A stretch of 64,000 nt of DNA, from contig JABAKD010000024.1 of NCBI GenBank assembly GCA_012845835.1, positions 9,925,103 to 9,989,102 of the forward strand. Direction: 5' to 3'. Below are positions 27,201-39,200 of the stretch, in pieces. Position numbers and translations under genes: made by a program. This stretch comes from Undaria pinnatifida. Lineage: Eukaryota > Sar > Phaeophyceae > Laminariales > Alariaceae. How positions within the stretch are numbered: the stretch's first letter is position 1; each line of letters begins with the position of its first letter. Below the pieces are notes generated by a model. It did no database searches. It saw nothing but the letters and a program-made list of their open reading frames with translations, and had not been told where the DNA came from.

Positions 27201-30200
27201 AACACAGCCTAATCTTGCCGAAAACAAAAACCCGTGAGCAACAAACTCCACCGCAGGCCTATACAATGATAATGGCACACATCGTGAATTCAGCAGGCCC
27301 CCACCTGTGTTTCAACGGCAACCGTTTGCTGCGTGGTCGCAGAAGTGACATCCGTGCCGTTGGCAGAGCCGGTAACAACCGACCAAGATGAGCAGTTGCC
27401 GTCGTCGCCGGAGTAGTCGGTCACTTCTAGGGCCGGAACGTCACCGATCGTTGTTGCTCCCACGAATGTGATCTGTGATTTACGGTACACGACACAGAGC
27501 AATAAGCAGATCAATCTAAAAATCCAGGCTGATATAAACAGGAAAAAATAAATTCAGGAGCGGTTATACTGCAGTTAGTAGAATGCACCCCTTCTCAAAT
27601 AAGAAATCTAGGCTGAGCTAGCGTTCTGGTTTCGTCTTAGATGTACCGTACTTCATAGAGTGGGACAGAGGGTGAAAATATCATGTCGCGGGTCGTCACT
27701 GTTCTGATTCGCCAGACTACAGTTCTAAAGACTTTTAAAGTCTGCATGTGTACCAGACCGGTGGTCACAACGGCACCATTCTCTCAGTTTCAACCATATA
27801 ATCGGCGTTAAGTGGGGTGTTTGGTCTCGGATGCCAGCGCTTTCTGTGCTCTATGGCCCCAGGCAGTGCTCACGCGTATTATTGGGCAGTAGCGCTGGCA
27901 CTCTACGTTATGGAATGTCTTCCTGGCGTTGCTGCATCAAAGTTAGACCAACATTTGACAGGGCACTCAATGAAAGACTGCATTTTTTCGCTTGCCTAAT
28001 AGCGGGTGCCAAGACCGGGGTCGGTTATTCTCTCACGCGCCACAATTATGTTGTCGTTGGTAACGTTTTTGGATGTGCTGAAATTATACCAAAGTAGTTT
28101 ATGTTCGGACCCAGACTCTTATAGCTTACCCAGTAGCGGTAGCCATAGCCAGATAATTTATACCATCTCGTGCCAAAAGTTTGCTGCTGTTTATAACGCA
28201 CCCCACCACAGTGCAACAACGTACCCTATGTTAAGAATTATTTTTCTGGGGTTTCTTTCGGCGAAATTAGACCACTATTTGCCAGGGAACTCAATGACAG
28301 AACTGTCTCATGTACCTGCCCGCATCCAGATACAAGCCACTGTTGGACGTGCTCAAATCATCCCAGATATATGGCTTACGAGTTGGTCCACACTGGTATC
28401 ACTTACCCAATATCGGTAGCCGTAGCCCGGATCCGTCATTCTCTCGCGCGCCACAAGTACGCTGCTGTTGGTGATGCCCTCCACCGCAGTAGTCAAATCG
28501 TCGTAGCTCGCGTTGAACGCAATGCAGCTGAGGCACGAAACGTGTACAACATTTGTGATTGTCTAAAGGATCAAACGATGGCCATTTGTGTTCCAAAGCG
28601 CGCGTGTTCACGTGCCTTAAAACCAGTCGTACTATCACCCTCACGCCCCATGGTATGTACTCGAACCCCCCAAAAAAATTCTGCGTTACTGCTGAACAAA
28701 ATCGTGCAAATTGGACGTCGTAGTGTCGTCTATAGCAAGACCTGTAATGTATTTGGCGCAGCGCTACCCCTGAGTAAGAGACGGAAATATTTGGGCAGAG
28801 GGAGCGGCCTTAACGTACTGCTCTGAAGTGGCGGAGCAGCGTTTACCAACCACTTAGGGGTATCTGATTTGGGTTGCACTTCAAAGTATTCCGCATGCAT
28901 CGATCATATCACATCGCCCCCAAAACCCCGACAATTGTTAATTGATTACAGTGGGTACCCCGATTAAAAAGCACCCTTTGACAAACCGAAACGGGCGCTC
29001 TATACTACACCCGGCTCTTACTTGTAGTAGCTTTCAATATCGCGGCTTATGCCGATTTGACTGCTCCTGAGTCCCGAGGGCCCTTACTTCGGGTGCTCTT
29101 CAATCGGAGTACCCACTGTGTTAACATGTATCGTCTCCCCGCACCCCGAAAACAATTGGGTACTGTAGTGAAGTATCCCTCCACATGAAATAGTCCAAGT
29201 GTTGAGGACTATTCCACTAGACTGCACGCTCAACGCGAACAAAGTCGAGTACGCACCTCGAGGTGAGCTCCGAGTCGGTGTCGTTGTTGGTTGCCCCAGT
29301 GGTATACCGAAGACGGTACCCCCCACTAGCCAACTCGTTCGTGTCGCCAGAGTAGACGTCCAGTGTTTGGACCTCAGCTCCTAGTGCGAATGTGCAGTTG
29401 CTCGACTAGGATCGAATGGCGTCGTCGGTGTGTTTGTTGTCGGCGAGAGAGGCAAGGCAGACGAAAATTCAGGAAACTTTTATATTGAACATGGACATGT
29501 GAAGAGTTCTTCCTCTCGTACCCATAATTTCGAGGTGCAGAGTCGAATGATAATTACCACTGGGACAATATCCTTGAGTGAGAGTCTCTGGCTGGTTGCA
29601 GCAGACAGGCCTCACCGATTACAGCCTATCTACGAATAAAACCACGACGCAATTATGCAACATTACTTTTATTCAGTAGCAATGACAGCAACAACAGCAG
29701 CTACCACTACAACTACAACTACAGCTACAACTACCACTACAACTACAGCTACAACTACAACTACAACAACGACAATTCATCTCACTTGGCAGCGAAGGCT
29801 GGACCCGTTGTTCCTGATGGCTCGCACATCATACGATCCGGCAGTGGATATCTCCACGGTTTCTTCGCTCGACGCAAAGTCCGCTCGGACATTCCATCCA
29901 ATGCGGTAATGAGTAATGGTGGATCCTAAAATTGGGTCGAAACGCGCAGAGAACGGGTGGGAATGGGAGGCAAATGGGTTGGAAGGCGAGGGAAATGGGC
30001 GGAAAGGGGAAGTGACCCCTAGTTAAGGCTCTGCGTGGGAAGTGGATCGTTGCAGCTTTGGGATGTTCACCGCAACTTGTTAACCCCAAACATAACAATA
30101 CTATCGTGCCAAGCACTCATGCCTTGAAAACATGGTGCTTTAAGGTAGCACGACGTTGCGAAGTTCCATATACAAAACGCGACATCAGCGATGGAAGTCC

Positions 30201-33200
30201 TCGATCTCCTGTACCATCCTGTAATTCCTGGCGGACTCTCTGCGCCATCCATGAAAATAAAATATACCTGATCACACCTCACCCCCACCTTGAAAACTCG
30301 ACGACAATCACGCACGTGGTGTGTTGCGTGTCGACAACAATCCCTGTCTAATGTAGTCCTGCGACGCCAATTGGGCGACACCCCGGCATTTGACCGGTAG
30401 CTACGTCAGGGGCGACACCTTGATTTCTGACACTCCTCACATGGCGAGCTCTATATATACCTGACCTTACAGCCGGCTTTGAGGGACATCGTAAGCTAGG
30501 CCTAAGACACAAAGCCGTGGACTACCTGCGTATCTCACAAATACTTTGGCAAAGTGCACGCCGGGTTCAGAGTGTTGGGTAATTCATCGGTTCGGTTTAT
30601 TCGCCCCGTTAGGCAAAAAGGTTTGGTTTTGGCCAAGAAGTGTTTGGTCCCCCTTCAGTAAGATGCATCATGCAATGCGCTTCTCTCACAATGGTATTGA
30701 ACGACATGTTCGAATAAATAGTCACCTCCGTCGCTAGTCTCAAATAGCTGCGTAGATGCATCCAGGGACGGCCGACTCCAGCTGACGTCCAATCGGTCCG
30801 GCACTTCGCCCGGCGACTCAGGAGTGACAAACGCTGATGTTGAAACTCTGACCGTAACGTTGTTAGGCTTGTAGGGTACCTGGCAAAGGGTTGCACGATA
30901 TTAAACCAAGGGTATTCGTTGGGTGCCGTTAAAAGCGTTCATTGGTGGGTCTGGAAACATTGTACGAAATGATACGTTGGGCGCAGTCAACTATTCTACG
31001 ATCGTAAAACATTGTCACACTAACTCCAGGTCGTTGGTTCCAAAAAATGTGCCTGTGGGGGCAGCTCAAAAAGCGATTCATATTTTGTGTTGAACGCAGG
31101 CATTCGCGCTATCATGCGACCGGCAGCAGTCGCAGAGTCTGTGACCTACCAGGAGATAGTAAAGTGTAAAGTGTGATACATGAGCCCTAGTCCTAAATAC
31201 AAAACCTGTGAAATGGCGGCAATAGAATTGGCCTGATTTTCCCTAGGCTTACCTATGTTAGGTATACAAGGTGTCCCTTCGGAATTGGGTGGACTTGATA
31301 TCCCGTGGGCGTCGCAAGTCGAAAAGAGTGAACACAGGCGTTCCTATGATATGTATGAGCTACTGATGTTGTTGCTGCTGCTGCATGCTTCGTGTACCTG
31401 GTATTGATTGAGGTCCAACTATTTGTGTTCGATCGTTGCGTTGGACGTTATCATGTTGTCGTCGTTCGATCTCCTACTGTACACCAGCCACACACATATA
31501 ACACCGTGACTACCGTCACAAAGGCAAGAACTTAAAACACGGCTGCCGTTGAACTGCTGCTGCTGTGCTGTCGTACACTGAATATGTGGCTGCGAGGCTG
31601 AGCGGCTGGTTTGAAAAAAACAATCCACGGCTCTTCTTGATAGTGTTGTTCGCCTGTGACAACAGCACACATTCAACACATATGCGATACATACAGAAGC
31701 ACACACATACAAACAAACACAGAATCACCATCTGTGGCTGTCACAAAGGAGAGAGCTCACAGCGCGGCTGCTGTCATATCGTGGTTGCGACACGTGCAGA
31801 GCCTGGAGGGAGTAGCACACTAGCAGAGTGAGACAAAACAGGAACGTAATAACAAGTATGCCCTGCGCGAGTCTGCGAAACGAGGCAGGCGGCAGTAAGG
31901 GCCTTGTTCTTCGGGTATTGCCCCGTGAGATTACCTCCCAGGTACGAGGAGCACAACAAGTCGAGAAAAAATAGCTAGGTCCCGATTTCCTAGGTGATGA
32001 ATGGAGGGAGGGCAGTTTTGCAAAACGCGGTGTGTTACGTGTTCAGTGCGAGGTGTACAGCAGAAGTCACAGCGCTAGGTGTAACAGATACATATGATGT
32101 TAGACAGGTGGGCTGCTGCTGTTGCTAGCTGTAAGTGCCTGCGTTATATAGCAAACAGCAGAGAGGGTATATTATTGGACTGATGCTGTACACCGGCCGG
32201 AGAGCGGAGTGAATAACAAATGTGAGAGTGGAAGGAGCTATTGAATAACGGCGAAAACAATCGAGGTTTTCCATGCACCCACTCGGCTTAGCGAGACGGA
32301 AAGCAACTCCTTGACAAAAGAGCCAGCTCCGCGACTTTGAATGAGCATGTGCCACGGAGCTCGACCGAGATCCAGCCATGCGTCGTAATGCACCGACGGA
32401 CCCATTGCTTGCCCGAGCGAGAGCAAAAAACGCAGCCACCAGAGAACATGTCACAATAAAAAAGTGACTATTGTACATAGGCATACCGGATGACAGCCCG
32501 GAATGAGTTTATACCGGGGGGGAGCTTTCAGGACCTTGAATTTAAGCGGCTGACAGCGTGTCCACGGGACTATCGAAGCCGAACTTACTAGAGGTCAAGG
32601 TACTGTCATAATCTTGAAGCAAAACCCCGGGGACAATTAAGGCCGTCCCCGGGGTGGCAGAAAGTTTGATAGCTGTACAAAAAAATCAAGACAATCCCAC
32701 TATCATCGTCGGCTCCCGTAGAGAGAGTAGGAAGTGGTTAGGGAAAACAGACCATCCCGCCCGCCCATCATTGCGACAACGACACCAGTCTTATTTTCAT
32801 TTTGTAGTGTTTACAAGGATTGGGTGGGGCCACCTATCGGCGGCCCCGCCCTCCGAAACAGTTGCGCAAAAAGGATGTGACTGAGAGAAGGGGAAGGTAA
32901 TGGACGGTACCAAGAGGTAGAGGTGCTACATGTATTTGAAACATATGTCATTAAAAATTGTGGGTTTTGTCGGGAGTGGTTTTGCGCGCAGCATTTGTGA
33001 AGGTAGGTGTCGGTGCACTGCATAGAGGAATTGGAAATACGAAACAATCCCCAAATAAGGAGGTTGTGGATAGGCGAGAAATAGACGGGAAAAAAATAGA
33101 AAGAAAACAGCGGTTGAAAAAATAAATAAACCGTGGCTGAAACGTAATATATAAGGAAAGCTCAATTGGCAAAGGTAGTAGCCAGACCTTGGCTGAATCC

Positions 33201-36200
33201 GGAGAAGGATTCGGACGGCATGGCATGCGCCGCGAGCGCTGAAGAATGGGAGACGAATTCCGTTTGTTTATCAAGTGAAAAAATCCTATCGCAACTGCAG
33301 GAAAGAAACACAACGTCCATTAGAGCAATCAGACCAAGTCCATGGCACCAAGGTACGCGAAAAATGCAAACCTACGCCGGAAGGCAGACCATTCATCTCT
33401 TTTAGCAGCAGCAGCGGCGGGGGTAGAGGTGGCCGATGGCCCATCGAGGAAGTGCGGCACAGCAGCAGTAGTGTCTACAGTAGCAGTCGTCTGGCAAGGG
33501 GGAGAGGGCACACACACTGGCTCCGCGAGCTCAAGACCGCAGACAGCTGATTTTTTATTATTTCAAACGTACTCACAGGAGACACCAACAGCGGCGGCAG
33601 CAGCAGCACAGCAGCTACACTTGAAAAAAATATATGATTCTAAAAATGAATGTGAAAAACATCAGCTCTGAGTACGACCGATTGAATGGTTGAAACTCAA
33701 CTTTGCAAACTGCGTGGTACATGGTTATAAAAACAACACAAGAATAGGCGGAAAAGTTTTGGAACATGCACAGAAGAGAGTGAGAGCAGCACCAGCAGCA
33801 GCAACACACAGCAGTAGCAGCAGCAGCGGCGGCGGCGGGCGCAGAGGCGGGCGATAGCCCAGCAAGGAATTGCGGCACAGCAGCTGTAGTGTCTACAGTA
33901 CTGTCTACAGCAGCGGCCATCCGGCAGGAGGAGGAGCACACACAGCACTGGCACAGGCTAGGCGAGGTCATGACCACAGAAAATCGATTTTTTATTTTTA
34001 GAAACAAACGCAGTAGTCGTCAGCATCAGGAGCAGCAGCAGGAGCAGCAGCAGGAGCAGCAGCTGTAGTAGCAGCAGCAGCAGCAGCAGCAGCAGCGGCG
34101 GCGGCGGCACTACCACAGCAGTACAACAGCAGTGGAGCAGTACGTACCGACCAATCCACAACGGCAGCACACAGCAGTACGGCAGGAGCTGGGTGGGATT
34201 TGCACTTTCTTACGATTCTCCAGCTTCCACGGGAGAGCGCGAGCCGTCCCCGGGAGAGGCTTTTCATGCCCCCCGCTCGCGGAGTTGGGACTCGTCGGCC
34301 GTTGTGTCGCCGGGGACACTGAGGGCTGATGTGTGGGGCGGGCGTGGCACGGGCGTGCGGTCGCTAGGGGCCGGGTGGCGAGCGGTAGAGCGTAGAGTTG
34401 TAAGTGTACTGTTTTGAGAGTAGGGCGAATTGCCCCGCTTGCACGGGAGCGTTCGTACATAATATTAGTTAATACAAGGATCGGGCGGCGCCGCCTTCGG
34501 CGGCCCCACCCTCCTCATGATTGTTATTAAAGATGGTGTGAGGAAGAGGAGAGTAAAGAAAGGTGAAAAGTAATGACTCCTACCAAGAGGTTGATGTGCA
34601 ATTTGTGTCGGAGAAGATGATATTTTGGAAGAGAACTATGTCGGCGGTTGCTGACGAAGCGGGCAAACCTCGGAAGGATGGCACGCCGGCAGGAGACGGA
34701 GTCGTCTCTAAAAGTTGAAAAAACATGTATGAAAGAAGGTCAATCATAAAGAAAACCAACACTTTTTTCTGCAAGCGCAAAAACTTTTGCTGCAAGCTAC
34801 AGTGCACGTAAGAAGGAGGTCTCGCTAGGCAACTCCTGTTGACTGACAAAAAAGAAGGTGTCGCTAGGCGACGGAGTGGACGTCGACCCGAACCCTCATG
34901 TCTACGGGTGAGAAACGGTACGGAGCAAGTTGGACGGTCGCCCGCGATACTACTGTAAGGATCAACCTAATACATGGAAGAAGAAGGTGCCGCTAGGCGA
35001 CGGGGTATATTCTACCGCAACCGAGACTCGTGCGGAACAGCGGAAGGCGCTCAGAAGTTGCAACCGGTTTCATATGCGGTACATGACCTAAAATAGAAGC
35101 TGGCGCTAGGCAACTCTTGTCGGCTGCGAAATTGAAGAACCACCCAACATTCTGAAGAAGAAGCTGCCGCTAGTCGACGGGTATACCGCAAAACTGCCAA
35201 ATTAGAAAGGCACCCAATCCTTGGAAGGAGAAGCTGCCGCGAATCGACGGGTACTTATACCGTAACTGAGACTCATACGGTACACGAGTACGATGCAGAA
35301 AACTTTTGCTGCAAACTGCAGTACCCGTGAGAAGGAGGTGTCGCTAGGCAACTCCCGTTGACTGAAAAAGAAGAAGGTGTCGCTAGGCGACGGGTTGGAC
35401 TTCGACCCGACCTCGGTAAGACAAAGACTACGACACGAACTCGGTAAGACAAACATGCAGGCACATATCTACGGGAAAGAGACGGTACGGAGCGACTTGG
35501 ACGGTCGCCCGTCATACTAAGGATCAACCTAATACATGGAAGAAGGTACCGCTAGGCGACGGGGTATAGTCTACCGAAACCGAGACTCGTACGGAACAGC
35601 GAGAGGCACTCAGAAGTTGCAACCGGTTTCATATGCAGTACATAGCCATATTCAATAGAAGCTGGAGCTATAGGCAACTCTTGTCGGCTGCGAAATTGAA
35701 GAACCGCCCAACACTCTGGAGAAGAAGCTGCCGCTAGTCGACGGGTATACCGCAAAACTGCCAAATTAGAAAAGCACACTATAGTCGAAAGGAGAAGCTG
35801 CCGCGAGTCGATGGGTTATTATACCGCACGCAACTGAGACTCATACGGTAATAGGAGTACGGTGGAGAAAACTTTTGCTGCAAACTGCAGTGCCCGTAAG
35901 AAGGAGGTGTCGCTAGGCAATTCCTGTTGACTGGAAAAAAAGAAGGTGTCGCTAGGCGAGGGGTTGGACTTGGACCCGACCTCGGTAAGACAAAGAGTAC
36001 GACACGAACTCGGTAGGACAAAAATGAAGGCACATGTCTACGGGCAAAAAGACAGTACGGAGCCACTTGGACGGTCGCACCCCACCATCACAGCAGTAGT
36101 ACAACAGCAGTACAACAGCAGTGGAGCAGCACGTACCGACCAATCCATAGCGGCCGCGAGTCGACGGGTACTTATACCGTAACTGAGACTCATACGGTAC

Positions 36201-39200
36201 AGGAGTACGATGAAGAAAACTTTTGCTGCAAGCTGCAGTGCCCGTAAGAAGGAGGTGTCGCTAGGCAACTCCTGTTGACTGAAAAAGAAGAAGGTGTCGC
36301 TAGGCGACGGGTTGGACTCGGACCCGAACTCGGTAAGACAAAGAGTACGATTACACAAACTCGGTGAGATAAAAATGCAGGCACATGTCTATCGGAAAGA
36401 GACGGTACGGAGCGAATTGGACGGTCGCACCCCATCATCACAGCAGTACAACAGCAGTACAACAGCAGTGGAGCAGCACGTACAGACCAATCTGTAACGG
36501 CAGCATACAGAGTATCAATACGGCAGTGCAGCGGTACACCTGTGGTCCTGTGGTACGCCAGGAGCTGGGTGGGATTTGCACTTTTTTTACGATTCACCCC
36601 ACCATCACAGCAGTAGTAGTACAACAGCAGTACAACAGCAGTGGAGCAGCACGTACCGACCAATCCATAGCGGCCGCGAGTCGACGGGTACTTATACCGT
36701 AACTGAGACTCATACGGTACAGGAGTACGATGAAGAAAACTTTTGCTGCAAGCTGCAGTGCCCGTAAGAAGGAGGTGTCGCTAGGCAACTCCTGTTGACT
36801 GAAAAAGAAGAAGGTGTCGCTAGGCGACGGGTTGGACTCGGACCCGAACTCGGTAAGACAAAGAGTACGATTACACAAACTCGGTGAGATAAAAATGCAG
36901 GCACATGTCTATCGGAAAGAGACGGTACGGAGCGAATTGGACGGTCGCACCCCATCATCACAGCAGTACAACAGCAGTACAACAGCAGTGGAGCAGCACG
37001 TACAGACCAATCTATAACGGCAGCATACAGAGTATCAATACGGCAGTGCAGCGGTACACCTGTGGTCCTGTGGTACGCCAGGAGCTGGGTGGGATTTGCA
37101 CTTTTTTTACGATTCTCTACCTTTCGGGGAAGATCGCTAGCCGTCCCCGGGAGAGACTTCTCATGCCTCGCGCTCGCGGAGTTGGGACTCGTCGGCGTGC
37201 CTGAACACCGTGCCGTGATGGAAAAACTTTGTAGAGCACGCCCAGCCCTTTCAAGTTCTTTCAACTTGTAAGGGCGCGTAGAGGTGAAGGGTTCCTTTAC
37301 TATACTATTTTCAGAGTAGGCTAAGTTTCGCCGCTTCGCTCTGGTCAGCCGCGTTCTGCTCTCTCGTTAGCCCTCAGCCTAAAACGTCATCCTAGGTACC
37401 CATATTATCGGGGTAACTACTCTCTGCGACGAGGTGCCGCGTTGATTAGCATCGAATCAGCGAGGGGGGTAGTAGCCCTGGGTGAGAGATCCGGCTGCTC
37501 GCGGCAGAGAGGCCTCATTGATCCCAAAGTATATACGAGTTTAAGCGTCGGCGAATGTTACAGCAGATAAAAAACTCAGCCACCAGAGAACAACATATCA
37601 AAATAAAAAATTGAATATCGGATGGCAGCTTCAAATTTATTTATGCGGGGGGGGGTGCTTTCAGTTCCTTTAATTTAAGCGGCTGGTTGCCCCTCGCGCG
37701 AGCGGCTACGCTATCGCTTTGCGACTTTTAAGCTGTTATGATGTACCTGGTAGAAAATACAGTAGTAACATACACAGCCATAGCATTTTTTCTTTTATGT
37801 TGCTCGGAATGAAAATGCGGATATAACACACAATACCCCCCTACCGTTGGTGACAGCGATGCCTGGTATAAGCGGCGTATCGAGCACCCATACGCAGCAT
37901 ACTACCGCAGGAGCTACTGCCATGGTGCTAACACTTGCGTTGCGAGAGTAATGAGCACGTACCTGCTCAATAGTCATGGCGGGAAATGTCGAAGCGTCCG
38001 CGGGAACTCCATAGGTCGCGAACCCCTCAGTAGAGTTGGTCGACGAGTTTTCCCCTCCTGGTCCGTTGTACGCGGAAACGCGCACATAGTACTCTGTGCC
38101 GTTGTCGAGGCCATTAATCTGCGACAATGTGTGCGTATGGTTTCGGGTTAGGGATAGGATTGCGGGTGGAGTTTATCTTCGAACCGGCGGGCAGAATGGC
38201 CTAACATTCGAAGCATTTGGAGGGTATGTTCATATATTTACTGCTTAGCACAGCAACACGCCGGGTTCCTGTATAGCCAGGCGGTTTCACCGGCCCTATA
38301 CCGGCAATAGGCCGTATTAAATCGGCATTATGGAGGGACCCTCGCAGTGCTATTAACAGTATACGGGTACCAGTCGTACCAAGCGATTTCATCGGTAATA
38401 TACCGGCAATAGGCATAAGTCAACCGGCGCTATAAGGCGACGCCCACAGTACTAGCATATCGCGTTCCAGTTGCGCCAAGCTATTTCACCGGTGCTACAC
38501 CGGCGATAGGCACCATTCAACTGTCACTATACCGGAAATGAGCATTATTCAATCAATATGTGGAATATTTAGCCGGCACCATACCGGAAGCGTGCACGAT
38601 TCAACTGGTACTACAGGGAGACCCCCACTGTACCTGATACTGCATGTCCGTCACCACCTCGCTCCATAGAGCAGCGTCGGAGTGCGAAACCTCGCCTCCG
38701 GCTTGAGAGCGCCCGAAATCAGTTTCTTTGTCCCATTGCACTAAGTACTTGCTCACGCCAGATCTGATACATGGCAGTGAAATTTGATGTCGATTCCGCA
38801 CGGCGTGGAATGATAGATCGTCATATGGGGGGCTCGGCTGGCCGAGACTGCCGTGTATGAAGTCAGTAGGGTTAGCCGGAGAGCTCGATCGTACGTGTCA
38901 CGAATCGCGTTGTGTGGTTCAGGCAGTGTCAATGAAAGTAGGTATGAGGCCTCGCTGATGTGAGAAGTCGCCAAAATTGTTTACATGTCCCACTGCACTA
39001 CCAGGTATGTACACATGTATGCCAATTCAGCGGGCAGCTCAATCCTATGTACCAGGAATCGTGTTGTGTGGATCAGGCATTGTCAATGCACTACCAGTGT
39101 GAGTCCTCGCTGACGTTAAGGGTTACAAAATGTTGCCGCAACGGACGTGGCCGCTCGACATGGCATGTTTCAAGTTTTGCTCATATAAAAAATACAAGGC

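Larger units (their letters stand above)
32428..37690 (+). mobile_element. ~5.2 kb repeat block with terminal direct repeats (non-autonomous element candidate)
   Basis: The left end (32428-32560) and right end (37567-37690) share AGCCACCAGAGAACA, an A-rich run, a long G run, GCTTTCAG and TTTAATTTAAGCGGCTG-like text in the same order and orientation, like diverged LTRs. The interior has no polymerase, integrase or transposase frame that I recognise. It contains a hairpin (arms 32625-32634 and 32645-32654), microsatellites and ~520-bp tandem units. It could be a large non-autonomous retroelement or simply nested repeats. Confidence 0.5.
30880..37962 (-). other. Intron 24 (7.1 kb), repeat-dense insertion
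   Basis: Exons 24 and 25 join in phase 0 (TIEQ then VPYKPNNV), so this whole block behaves as intron. It holds the ~550-bp repeat at 31255-31850, a 5 kb block with terminal direct repeats at 32428-37690, CAG-rich tracts at 33.4-34.1 kb and ~520-bp tandem units at 34.8-37.1 kb. Open frames here are by-products of repeats. Confidence 0.85.

Noticed and set aside
33300-37270. Numerous long frames on both strands (poly-Leu, poly-Ala, Ser/Cys-rich peptides, and a peptide family with PSPT and LATPSS motifs)
   Set aside because: They follow CAG/CGG triplets and the ~520-bp tandem units. Frames are open on several strands at once, lack domains, and exons 24 and 25 splice across the region in phase.
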